Shown: one piece after another, positions 53,034 to 60,916 of the stretch
Layout: each line of letters starts with the position of its first letter
Numbering within the stretch: position 1 is the first letter of the stretch
From: Corallococcus soli
Lineage (GTDB): Bacteria > Myxococcota > Myxococcia > Myxococcales > Myxococcaceae
Length of the DNA stretch: 64,000 bases
NCBI RefSeq assembly: GCF_014930455.1
Contig: NZ_JAAIYO010000010.1
Coordinates: 62,001-126,000 of the forward strand
Direction of reading: 5' to 3'
Notes under the pieces: generated by a model
Seen by the model: the letters and a program-made list of their open reading frames with translations, nothing else
What the model was told of the DNA's origin: nothing
Databases searched by the model: none
Made by a program: the position numbers and the translations under genes

Positions 53034-54443
53034 TCAGTGCGCCTGGATCCACTGGAGCATGGGCGTCCACACGCGCGCCCGCGCATCCCGGGCGAGGAAC
53101 AGGTCGGCGTGCCCGTAGTCCAGGGCGCGCTCGGCCTCCGGCCGGGTGCGCACGGTGTGCACGGTGACGTCGGTGCTGCCCAGCAGGCGCACGGAGTACT
53201 CCCCGTAGTTGCCCACGCCGCCCGCCGCGCCCACGTACATCACCGGCACCTTCACGTCCTTCAGGTGGTCGTCATAGGGCACGTCCAGGCCGCACAGCTG
53301 CGCCTCCGTCTCCACCACCTCGTTGAGGCTCTGGTAGGGCACCGCCAACTGGAGGTAGTCGAACAGGGTGGCCTCCGGCGTGAAGGCCGTCTTGTAGGGC
53401 AGGCCCGTGGCGTCCGGGGTGCTGGCCGCCAGGTGGTAGCCCGGCGTCAGCGGCTGGAGCGGCGCGAAGAGGGCCGCGGTGGCCCCGGCCGCGATGACGG
53501 CGAACTGCCGGTTGGTGGGCGTGGGCTGGGCCACGAGCACGGGCGCCGCGAGCGGGGAGGGGGCGTTGGGGGCGTCATCCGCCAGTTGCCCGATGAGCCG
53601 CACCGGCGTCCCCGGCGCGGGCCCCAGCAGGCCTCCTTCCGTGCGACCCTGGCTCCGGGCGGCCCGCAGCGCCTCATAGCGATCACACGCCCAGCCGCGC
53701 TGCTCCGCCGCCTCCGGCGCGAAGCGCAGCACCATGTCCATGGGGATGAAGCCATCCACCCGCCGCAGGCCGCGCGGGCGCTGGGACTCCGCGTCCAGGT
53801 ACGCGTACCCGATGGTCGCGCCCCGGCTCCAGCCGAGCAGGAACATCCGGTTGTTGCCGTGGCTGCGCCCGCCGCCGGACAGCTTGCGCACGGCGTCCGC
53901 CAGCGTCAGGCCGGTGCCCAGGTCCTTCACGTGGGTCTCCAGGTTCCAGTTTGCCATGAACCGGAAGTCCACCTCCGACTCCGGCACCCCCACCCAGCGC
54001 AGGTCCAGGCCCCACACGTCCACGTCGTGGCTGGCCAGGAACCCCGCCACGGACTGGTCCGAGGGCATGGTGCTCACCCGCGTGTTCGTCAGGAACGCGG
54101 GCACGAAGCCCCACAGGTCCCCGTGCACCATGAACACCGCCCGCGACGTGCGGGCAGGAATCCACGGGATGGACTCGCGCACCACCCGGTGCAGGGTGAC
54201 GACGTCGTACGCGCCCGCCCCCACGCGCACCTTCCACGTGTAGTGCGCCAGGCTGCCACCCAGCGGCTCGCGCTTCGCGACCAGCCCGGGCAGCCCCGCG
54301 GCCAGCAGCGACCGCGAAAGCGCCTGCGCCTGCACCGTCTGCTCCGTCTGCTCCCTCGTCACACCCTGGGTCGCGGCCCCCGCTTCCACGCGCATCCCCA
54401 GGAACAACACCACCACGCACAACAGGCTCAACGACCTACGCAT
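53034..54443 (-). CDS. secreted alpha/beta hydrolase
   Basis: A 469-residue protein with signal MRRSLSLLCVVVLFLG and GAGG before ATG 54443 (ATG 54461 is an alternative). The core reads AVFMVHGDLWGF (oxyanion region), VDVWGLDLRWVG, FLLGWSRGATIGYAYLD (nucleophile elbow GWSRGA), a lid insertion, and a C-terminal GHADLFLA His. It resembles large exported hydrolases such as polyester depolymerases or lipases, but no family is certain. It is convergent with the sigma54 activator gene. Confidence 0.7.
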   Translation of the reverse strand: MRRSLSLLCVVVLFLGMRVEAGAATQGVTREQTEQTVQAQALSRSLLAAGLPGLVAKREPLGGSLAHYTWKVRVGAGAYDVVTLHRVVRESIPWIPARTSRAVFMVHGDLWGFVPAFLTNTRVSTMPSDQSVAGFLASHDVDVWGLDLRWVGVPESEVDFRFMANWNLETHVKDLGTGLTLADAVRKLSGGGRSHGNNRMFLLGWSRGATIGYAYLDAESQRPRGLRRVDGFIPMDMVLRFAPEAAEQRGWACDRYEALRAARSQGRTEGGLLGPAPGTPVRLIGQLADDAPNAPSPLAAPVLVAQPTPTNRQFAVIAAGATAALFAPLQPLTPGYHLAASTPDATGLPYKTAFTPEATLFDYLQLAVPYQSLNEVVETEAQLCGLDVPYDDHLKDVKVPVMYVGAAGGVGNYGEYSVRLLGSTDVTVHTVRTRPEAERALDYGHADLFLARDARARVWTPMLQWIQAH

Positions 54444-54882
54444 ACCGACCTCGACTCGCATGAGGGTCCCCCACGCAGAGAAGCGCCTGGGGCTGACATC
54501 TCCCCCGTGCCTCCGTTGCAGGCACCCCAGGAGCACCTTCCGCGCCAGGACTCAAACCATTGATTTTATTGATTCAGCCCCGCAGGGCATGATTCACCGC
54601 TGAAGGCCACCGGACGTGTTCCCCGGCGCGCTCCGAGTGAAAACCCGGCCCACGGGGCGTGCTTCATCTCTGAGACATGCGCACCACGGATGGCGCGGGA
54701 CCTTTCTGGCGGTGCCCACACACCGGCCGGCCCGCCAGGGTATGTCCGTTCACTCAATCCAACACATACATGTGAAACAGGCAAGTCCTGAATGATAGGG
54801 GAAGACGGCGGGGTGATCGCGCGCGGGACGGGGACGGGGGACAACAGCCCTTCGCACCCCGAGGCTCCACCGAGGAGGACCC
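54444..54882. promoter_or_regulatory. 439-bp divergent gap, CACAT-AC-ATGTG dyad
   Basis: It separates the secreted hydrolase from the methyltransferase/E1 pair. CACAT-AC-ATGTG (54763-54774) sits in an AT-rich run about 110 bp upstream of the methyltransferase start. It may be the operator of that cassette. No small precursor-peptide gene with a good ribosome site was recognised in the gap. Confidence 0.45.
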
Positions 54883-55599
54883 ATGCCCGCGTCCGTCTTT
54901 GTCGACAACATCTGGAACGATTTCGCGCACAGCTACGATGAGATGATCCCGCAGCTGCCGTGCTACCAGCGGCAGCTCGCGAAGATCGTCCGCGACACCC
55001 GGGAGCGGCCCTACGTCATCGACGCCGGCTGTGGCACGGGCCTGGTGGGGCTGCCGCTGGTCCAGCGCGGCCAGCGGGTGGTGGGCTTCGACAACAACGC
55101 GGCCATGCTCCGGCTGGCGGCGCGCCGTCAGGAGCGGGAACCGGACGCGGTGCGCGCCCGCTGGACGCTGCTGCCAGGGGACGTGAGCGCCTTCCCCAAG
55201 GAGGTGGAGGGGGGCGCGGACGCGGTGGTGATGAACAACGTGCTCTTCTACGTGCGCGACCCGGAGGCGGTGCTGCGCGAGGCGTGGACGCACCTGAAGC
55301 CCGGCGGCGTGCTGTGCATGACGAGCAACAAGCGCCCCCGGCCGGACCTGGAGAAGGTGCTCACGAACTCCATCCAGGAGTGGCGGCAGGAGGGCCGGTG
55401 GGACGCGCGGCTCCAGAACGCGGTGGAGCACCACCGCACCTGCGCCCAGCGGCTCACCACGGACCCCAACGAGATGGTGACCTTCCTGGACACCGACGCG
55501 GCCGTGCGGCTGCTGGAGAAGGTGGGCTTCAGCGAAGCGCTGGTGGCCGACGGCGACGACTACTACGGCGAGAACTTCTACGTCTGCATGCGCAAGTAA
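54883..55599 (+). CDS. class I SAM methyltransferase, first gene of a two-gene cassette
   Basis: A 238-residue protein with an AGGAGGA-like site before ATG 54883. SAM-binding motif I is VIDAGCGTGLVGLPL (residues ~46-60); motif II region is VVGFDNN and the acidic GADAVVMNNVLFYV; a KPGGVLCMTSNKRP follows. Class I methyltransferase of small-molecule type. Only 12 bp separates it from an E1-like gene, so they are co-transcribed. It might methylate a peptide or thio/carboxyl group made by the partner; substrate unknown. Confidence 0.85.
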   Translation: MPASVFVDNIWNDFAHSYDEMIPQLPCYQRQLAKIVRDTRERPYVIDAGCGTGLVGLPLVQRGQRVVGFDNNAAMLRLAARRQEREPDAVRARWTLLPGDVSAFPKEVEGGADAVVMNNVLFYVRDPEAVLREAWTHLKPGGVLCMTSNKRPRPDLEKVLTNSIQEWRQEGRWDARLQNAVEHHRTCAQRLTTDPNEMVTFLDTDAAVRLLEKVGFSEALVADGDDYYGENFYVCMRK

Positions 55600-55611
55600 G
55601 GAGCCAGCCCC

Positions 55612-56451
55612 ATGGTCAACCCCCGTTTCCAGCGCAACCTCGGTGTCCTCCACCCCCAGACGATGGACAAGCTGTCCACCACGCACGTGCTCGTCGCGGG
55701 CGTGGGCGGCGCCGGGGGCCAGTGCGCGGTGGACCTGGCCCGCCTGGGCTTCGGCTGCCTGACGCTCGCGGACTTCGACGTGTACGAGCGCCACAACATC
55801 AACCGGCAGATTGGCTGCTTCGAAAGCACCCTGGGCCAGCCCAAGGTGGACGTGGTGGAGCGCATGTGCCGCGACATCCACCCGGACCTGCGCGTGCACA
55901 AGGTGCACGAGGGCATCACCGACGACAACGTGGCGGCCGTGCTCGCCGGCAGCGGGGGCCTGCCCCCGGTGGACTACGTGGTGGAGGTCATCGACATCGC
56001 GGGCGCGCGCGCCAAGGAGTCGCTCCACCAGACGTGCCGCCAGCAGGGCATCCCCATCATGACCGGGCTGATGCTGGGCTTCGGCGCCGCGCTCCACGTC
56101 TTCCAGCCGGACGCGCCCCTCTACGAGGAGATGTTCATCCTGCCGGATGGCCGCATCGACCTGCCGAAGATCATCCCGCACCTGGGCAGCTACATGCTCC
56201 AGGAATACATGGACGCCTGCTACCAGGGAAAGGGCCACGCCCCCACCTGCGTCATTGGCGCCACCACCGCCGCGGGCCTGATGGTGAGTGAAATCATGCG
56301 CGGCGTGATGCTGGGGCCGCGCGCGATGGTGTCCTGGCCCGAGTACCTCTACGTGGACCTCTTCGACCACCGCTACGTCCGGGGCTCGCTCGTCCCCGCG
56401 CGTCCGGCCATCCCCGCGCAGCCGCTGGACACCGTGCGTGCCCGGGGCTGA
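55612..56451 (+). CDS. ThiF/E1-like adenylating enzyme
   Basis: A 279-residue protein with the E1/ThiF/MoeB adenylation fold: GVGGAGG (30-36, ATP loop), the D-x-D-x-E-x-x-N-x-x-R signature DFDVYERHNINRQ (54-66), and VIDIAGARAKESL. The zinc ribbon CxxC pairs of MoeB/ThiF are absent, and no downstream catalytic Cys loop is obvious. Such enzymes adenylate a carboxyl end of a protein or peptide, as in thiamin, molybdopterin, and some peptide natural product pathways. With the methyltransferase 12 bp upstream it may form a small biosynthetic or modification system. No ubiquitin-like partner is visible. Confidence 0.8.
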   Translation: MVNPRFQRNLGVLHPQTMDKLSTTHVLVAGVGGAGGQCAVDLARLGFGCLTLADFDVYERHNINRQIGCFESTLGQPKVDVVERMCRDIHPDLRVHKVHEGITDDNVAAVLAGSGGLPPVDYVVEVIDIAGARAKESLHQTCRQQGIPIMTGLMLGFGAALHVFQPDAPLYEEMFILPDGRIDLPKIIPHLGSYMLQEYMDACYQGKGHAPTCVIGATTAAGLMVSEIMRGVMLGPRAMVSWPEYLYVDLFDHRYVRGSLVPARPAIPAQPLDTVRARG

Positions 56452-56505
56452 CGCCCGCCACTGAACCGCGCCTGCGTGCCCCACGGCCTGCCCGTGGGAC
56501 GTCCC

Positions 56506-56551
56506 GGCCCCCGGGTCCCCTTTCCGAAGCGTGGAAAGGGGCGCGGGGGCC
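56506..56551. terminator. strong bidirectional terminator
   Basis: Nested perfect arms GGCCCCCG/CGGGGGCC and CCCCTTTCC/GGAAAGGGG close a 7-base loop. It lies between the convergent E1-like and STAS-like genes. A smaller hairpin lies just upstream (56481-56498). Confidence 0.8.
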
Positions 56552-56569
56552 TGGGTCGTTCTGGGGGCG

Positions 56570-57019
56570 CTACAGCACCACGCCCCGCGTCCGCGCTTCG
56601 TTGACCACCTGGGTGCCGTCCACGCCCAGCCGCCGCGCGATGAAGCCCGCGGCCCCGTCCGCGGTCTTGTGCACGCGGATGAACTGGTCGTCGTACGTGC
56701 GCGTGACGATGAGCATCCCGGACACGATGACGCGCTGGAGGTTGTGCTGCAGCTCGTTGCCTTCGATGACGACGTGGATCTCCGAGAACAGCGAGCGCGC
56801 GTCCGACAGCATGTTGGACAGGTGCCGGCGCTGCTCGCTGTTGGGCACCGCCGCCTTGGAGCCGGTGCTCGTCACCAGGATCATGGGCTGCTGGTGCTGC
56901 TGGTAGGCCGTCTGCATCTTCTGGAACACGGACTGGATTTCATCCGGCGTCGGTGGAGCGTCCCAGCGCAGGAAGAAGACCTTGTCGATGACGTCTGTCT
57001 TGTAGACCGGAAGTGCCAT
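56570..57019 (-). CDS. STAS-like hypothetical protein
   Basis: A 149-residue protein starting at ATG 57019 with AAGGAG upstream. Short alternating beta/alpha pattern: VFFLRWDAPPTPDEIQSVF, PMILVTSTGSKAAVPNSEQRRHLSNML, EIHVVIEGNELQHNLQRVIV. This resembles STAS-like or anti-sigma antagonist folds seen in several myxobacterial proteins, but no exact family is certain. No Asp-Ser phosphorylation site is evident. It is probably a regulatory partner of something not in this window. Confidence 0.55.
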   Translation of the reverse strand: MALPVYKTDVIDKVFFLRWDAPPTPDEIQSVFQKMQTAYQQHQQPMILVTSTGSKAAVPNSEQRRHLSNMLSDARSLFSEIHVVIEGNELQHNLQRVIVSGMLIVTRTYDDQFIRVHKTADGAAGFIARRLGVDGTQVVNEARTRGVVL

Positions 57020-57290
57020 GGCGTTCGCGACTCCTTCGTGACGGGCCCATCCCCCCGGGCCTGATGGCCATCCTGCTCTTCACCCACGGTCAATAAACTA
57101 GCCCCACGGGCTGACATTGTTGAGACGACACATCCTGCCGTGCCTGACGGTGGCGCCGACTGTGTCCTCGCCTCACGGGCCCGCCGGATGTCCGGTGGTG
57201 GAAGCTGAACCCAGACGCCAGGGCCGCGCGCCCTGTCTGCCCATTCCGTTGACCCTGGCAACTTTCAACGCGGACTCCCCGTGAAAACAA

Positions 57291-57325
57291 GAAGGCCCCG
57301 GGAGCGCGGGGCTCCCGGGGCCTTC
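57291..57325 (-). terminator. terminator of the penicillin-acylase gene
   Basis: A perfect 15-bp stem (GAAGGCCCCGGGAGC and complement) with a 5-base loop. On the leftward strand it is followed by TTGTTTTC, a T-rich tail. The GGCCCC core and geometry match 5362-5396. The rest of the 57020-57358 gap holds the promoter of the STAS-like gene only. Confidence 0.85.
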
Positions 57326-57358
57326 GGTCAGCTCAAGGCCGTGGAACGACGGTGGGGA

Positions 57359-59923
57359 CTACCCGCCGCTGACGGTGGTCTCGACGAGGGCGGCGTCCGC
57401 GGCGATCTGCGCGTCCGTGAAGAGGATGGGCCGCCACTGCTTCTGGGAGAACAGCTGGGTCTGGTCGCTGTAGTGGGGCGACTTGGGGTCGCCCGACTCG
57501 CTGTACGTCAGCACCGCGTTGGCGCTGGGACCGGCGTCGGTGAACTGCATGGCCATGACGAAGCTGCTGCCGTTGTTGATGGGGTAGCCCGCGCTGGACA
57601 GGCCCGTGTTGCCGCTGATGAGCTGCGCGCGGGTGGCGGTGTACTCGAACAGGGTGGTGCGGATGACGCCGTAGCCGACGACGTTGGTGATGCCCTCGCG
57701 GCTCAGGCCGCCCTGGATGGGCACGCGGGTGCCGCTGCGCGCGGTGTACTGCACCTCGCCCAGCGTCGCGTCCAGGGGGATGCCGGACGCGTTGATGCTG
57801 GCCACGCCCTGCGCCAGCCGCACGAGCAGCGGGTCCTCGCCGGTGGCCGGCGCGGGCGTCATGGTGTTGGGCGTGTTGACGGGGTCGGCCGGATCGAACG
57901 GGTTGGTGAACAGCAGGCCCTTGTTGAGCAGGCTGGCGCTGGGCACGGCGCCCAGGAACTCGCGGAACACGAACGCGCCCTTGGAGCTGGTGTCGAAGCG
58001 GCCATCCCATGTGGCGAGCAGCGCGCACGCCTGGCTGATGTCCACCGGCTTCTCCTGGAACATCACGGTCGTGCGGCCCGTGCAGCGCTGGACCAGGCCC
58101 TCACGCGTCAGCTCCGCCATGCTGCTGCGGTTGCTGAACACCGCCGTCTTCAGCTCCTCCAGGCTGAACTTGCCGTCCGCGCCCGAGGCGCCGGTGGCGC
58201 TCTGCTCCGTGAGGGTGAAGAGGTTCATGCGCGTGCGAGGCGACTGGGGCACGCGCTCCTCGCCGTGCAGCGGGGAGAAGCCCGTCAGGGGCGCCGCCGG
58301 GTTGGAGATCCAGTAGCTGTCGTTCGCGTTGAAGACGAAGTCGCGGCGATCCAACTGCGGCACCTTGGAGAAGGGCACGAGGCCGGGGCTGCGCGAGCCC
58401 GCCTCCACCTGCCACTCATTGGCCGGGTCGCTGCCGTCCAGGAACACGACGCCCAGCGTGGCGAAGAGGCCGTAGGTGAGGCTGGTGGCGGAGGGCGTCT
58501 TGGCGGCGGTGTACCACTTCGTGTACGCGTCCTTGCTGAGGTTCGGGGTGGGCGTCGCGTCCGTGTACCAGGCGTTGCCCTCCTTGTCGGCGTACATGGT
58601 GTTCACCCAGGGCAGGCCCTGGCGGGTGGCGTAGACGCCCTTGAACTCGGTCAGGTTCTTCGCCTTGTTCATGCCGTGGAACTGGTCCAGGAACTGGGTG
58701 TTCTCGATGTTGGCGTCGCGCAGGGTGAGCACCGACTGGGTGTTCCAGCGCAGCGTGCCCGGCGGCAGGCCGGGGGCGGCCGAGTCCGGGATGGCGATGA
58801 TGGGGCCGTAGTGGCTGAAGTACATCGTCTGCTCGAAGTTCGTGACCGACCCCTCCGGCAGCTTCACGAGGATCCGGAACTTCTTGGACGTCATCTCTCG
58901 CTCTTCGTTGCCGTACTTGTAGGTGGTCGGCTTTCCGGGCACGAGGCTCAGCTGGTACATCGTCATGCGCTGGCCGGAGGAGAACGTGTGCGTCCAGGCC
59001 ACGTCCTCATTGAAGCCGATGAGCACCGCCGGCACGCCCATCAGGCCCACGCCGTAGACGTTCATCTGACCGGGCACGGTCAGCTGGCTCTCCCACAGGC
59101 GCAGCTCGCCTTCCCAGGGGAAGTGCGGGTTGGCCATCACCATGCCCTTGCCGTTGTCGGTGCGCTCGGCGCCCATGGCCCAGCCGTTGCTGCCGAAGTC
59201 CGTGTCGCGCAGCGTCTTGAGCTGCTCCAGCGTCGGCATCTGGGGCCGCAGGTGGGCCTGCTTGTCCACGCTCTGCGCGCCCACGACGGGGGGCGTCGCC
59301 GCCGCGATGGTGAGCGCCAGCTGGCCGATACCGCCCACCAGCGTCAGGTCGATGTTGTACGCCAGCAGGTCCACGGGGGTGATGGGCTTGACCCAGTCCG
59401 CGTTGGCGCAGTTGGCGGGGCGCTCCGCCGCGGGCGTCTCCTCCAGGTACTTGTTGTAGCCGGCCACGTAGCCGGTGAGCATCTGCTGCACTTCCTCCGA
59501 CAGCTGCGGGAAGGCGGCCGTGGCCCGCTCGATGAGGCCCAACGACAGGTACGCCAGGTCGGAGCCCACGTAGGTGTTGCCGGGCCCCTGGCCCAGGTAG
59601 CGCGCGCGCTCGCTGCGCACCTTGATGATCTGATCCGCCAGGGTGCAGACGTGGTCCTGGGCGAAGGCATAGCCCTGTCCGAAGCCCAGGCTGCCGTAGT
59701 TGTCGGCCGTGATGTGGGGGATGCCGTAGGACGTCCGGCGGATCTTCGCGGTGTACTTGGCGGGCGCGGGGGGCGGAGGGGTGGTGGGATCCTCCTTGTC
59801 GTCACATCCACTGGCTGCGACCAGCGCCAGTGACGTCAGCAGGGAGAGGGACCAACGACGGGCCCGGAGGGACGTCCGGGAGCCGCCGCGACAGGGAGGA
59901 GAATCAGGGGTGTGCTCGAGCAT
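57359..59923 (-). CDS. penicillin-acylase-family lipoprotein (AHL/aculeacin acylase-like)
   Basis: An 854-residue Ntn-hydrolase with a lipoprotein signal (LALVAASGC). The alpha-chain contains RRTSYGIPHITA and GFGQGYAFAQDH. The autoprocessing site reads DFGSNGWA with the new N-terminal Ser at residue 245. The beta-chain follows (MGAERTDNGKGMVMANPHFPW, GVPAVLIGFNEDVAWTHT, FVFNANDSYW). Members cleave penicillins, aculeacins or acyl-homoserine lactones. Quorum quenching of prey or antibiotic tolerance is possible. Start ATG 59923 lacks a good ribosome site and may be earlier or later. Confidence 0.9.
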   Translation of the reverse strand: MLEHTPDSPPCRGGSRTSLRARRWSLSLLTSLALVAASGCDDKEDPTTPPPPAPAKYTAKIRRTSYGIPHITADNYGSLGFGQGYAFAQDHVCTLADQIIKVRSERARYLGQGPGNTYVGSDLAYLSLGLIERATAAFPQLSEEVQQMLTGYVAGYNKYLEETPAAERPANCANADWVKPITPVDLLAYNIDLTLVGGIGQLALTIAAATPPVVGAQSVDKQAHLRPQMPTLEQLKTLRDTDFGSNGWAMGAERTDNGKGMVMANPHFPWEGELRLWESQLTVPGQMNVYGVGLMGVPAVLIGFNEDVAWTHTFSSGQRMTMYQLSLVPGKPTTYKYGNEEREMTSKKFRILVKLPEGSVTNFEQTMYFSHYGPIIAIPDSAAPGLPPGTLRWNTQSVLTLRDANIENTQFLDQFHGMNKAKNLTEFKGVYATRQGLPWVNTMYADKEGNAWYTDATPTPNLSKDAYTKWYTAAKTPSATSLTYGLFATLGVVFLDGSDPANEWQVEAGSRSPGLVPFSKVPQLDRRDFVFNANDSYWISNPAAPLTGFSPLHGEERVPQSPRTRMNLFTLTEQSATGASGADGKFSLEELKTAVFSNRSSMAELTREGLVQRCTGRTTVMFQEKPVDISQACALLATWDGRFDTSSKGAFVFREFLGAVPSASLLNKGLLFTNPFDPADPVNTPNTMTPAPATGEDPLLVRLAQGVASINASGIPLDATLGEVQYTARSGTRVPIQGGLSREGITNVVGYGVIRTTLFEYTATRAQLISGNTGLSSAGYPINNGSSFVMAMQFTDAGPSANAVLTYSESGDPKSPHYSDQTQLFSQKQWRPILFTDAQIAADAALVETTVSGG

Positions 59924-60064
59924 GGCGGGCGGAGACTAGGAAGGTGGCGATCAGCCGGTCAATGTTTCTGGGATTTGACTTTTTTCACGGAACTGAAACA
60001 CCGGGATGCGGTGCGTCGCAGGTTTAGGAAAGCCGGAAAGACGGTGTGTGTTACACGGGGCGCC

Positions 60065-60715
60065 ATGACGTCCGAGCCCTCGCCGCCCCCGGCCCGCCGC
60101 CCGCGCCGCCACTTCTCCATGATTCGCACGTTCGTGCTGGCGGACTTCGTCACGCTCGGCAACGGCTTCGCGGGGGCGGGCGCCATCCTGGCGTCCATGC
60201 AGGCCCTGGCGACGGGGAACCCACGCTGGCTGTGGGTGGCGTTCGCGCTGATGCCGGTGGCGCTGGCCATGGACGTGGCGGACGGCCGCATCGCCCGGTG
60301 GCGCTTCCGCAAGTCCCCGCTGGGCGCGGACCTGGACTCGCTGGCGGACGTCATCTCCTTCGGCATGGCGCCCGCGGCGCTGGCGTTCGCGGTGGGCCTG
60401 CGGGGTGGGCTGGACGTGGCGGCGCTGCTCTACTTCGTCGCGTGCGGCATCAGCCGGCTGGCGCGCTTCAACGTCACCTCCGCGGAGCTGTCCGACGGCA
60501 CCGGCAAGGTGAAGTACTTCGAGGGCACCCCCATCCCCACCAGCCTCCTGCTGGTGATGGTGCTGGCGGTGGCGCTCTGGCAGGGCCGCATTGGCGACGC
60601 GCTGTGGGGTGGGGTGTGGGACATCGGGCCCGTGCAGCTGCACCCGCTGGTGCTGATGTACGTCGCCAGCGGCAGCGCCATGATCAGCAAGACGTTGCGG
60701 ATTCCGAAATTCTGA
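60065..60715 (+). CDS. pssA: CDP-diacylglycerol--serine O-phosphatidyltransferase
   Basis: A 216-residue membrane protein with about seven helices and the CDP-alcohol phosphotransferase motif DG-x2-AR-x8-G-x3-D-x3-D, seen as DGRIARWRFRKSPLGADLDSLAD (residues ~74-96). PssA sequence features such as YFEGTPIPTS and the FGMAPA and RLARFNV loops support phosphatidylserine synthase, which makes the precursor of phosphatidylethanolamine. ATG 60065 has only GGGGCG upstream. Divergent from the acylase gene. The call rests on family pattern. Confidence 0.8.
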   Translation: MTSEPSPPPARRPRRHFSMIRTFVLADFVTLGNGFAGAGAILASMQALATGNPRWLWVAFALMPVALAMDVADGRIARWRFRKSPLGADLDSLADVISFGMAPAALAFAVGLRGGLDVAALLYFVACGISRLARFNVTSAELSDGTGKVKYFEGTPIPTSLLLVMVLAVALWQGRIGDALWGGVWDIGPVQLHPLVLMYVASGSAMISKTLRIPKF

Positions 60716-60750
60716 AGGGAAGCCCCGCCGTGGGTGGGCACCGTGCCTTC

Positions 60751-60785
60751 CAGTGGACGTTCTGGGGGACAGTTCCACTGTTTTT
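60751..60785 (+). terminator. intrinsic terminator of pssA
   Basis: CAGTGGA and TCCACTG, 16 bases apart, are followed directly by a TTTTT run. It is 36 bp past the pssA stop and in the correct orientation. Confidence 0.75.
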
Positions 60786-60916
60786 CCCATGATGAGGTGC
60801 TTGGCAGTCCCGGGGTGGGTGCCTAGCTTCGCCACCTGATCCGCAGGACCACCACGGTGTGGAATCCGGTGCGGCTTCGAGCTTGTGGTGCGGCGGGAGG
60901 GGACGGGGTGGGTGCC

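Noticed and set aside
54566-54844. Possible precursor peptide for the methyltransferase/E1 pair
   Set aside because: Leftward frame with no good ribosome site, lies partly in the promoter region and lacks a leader/core pattern.
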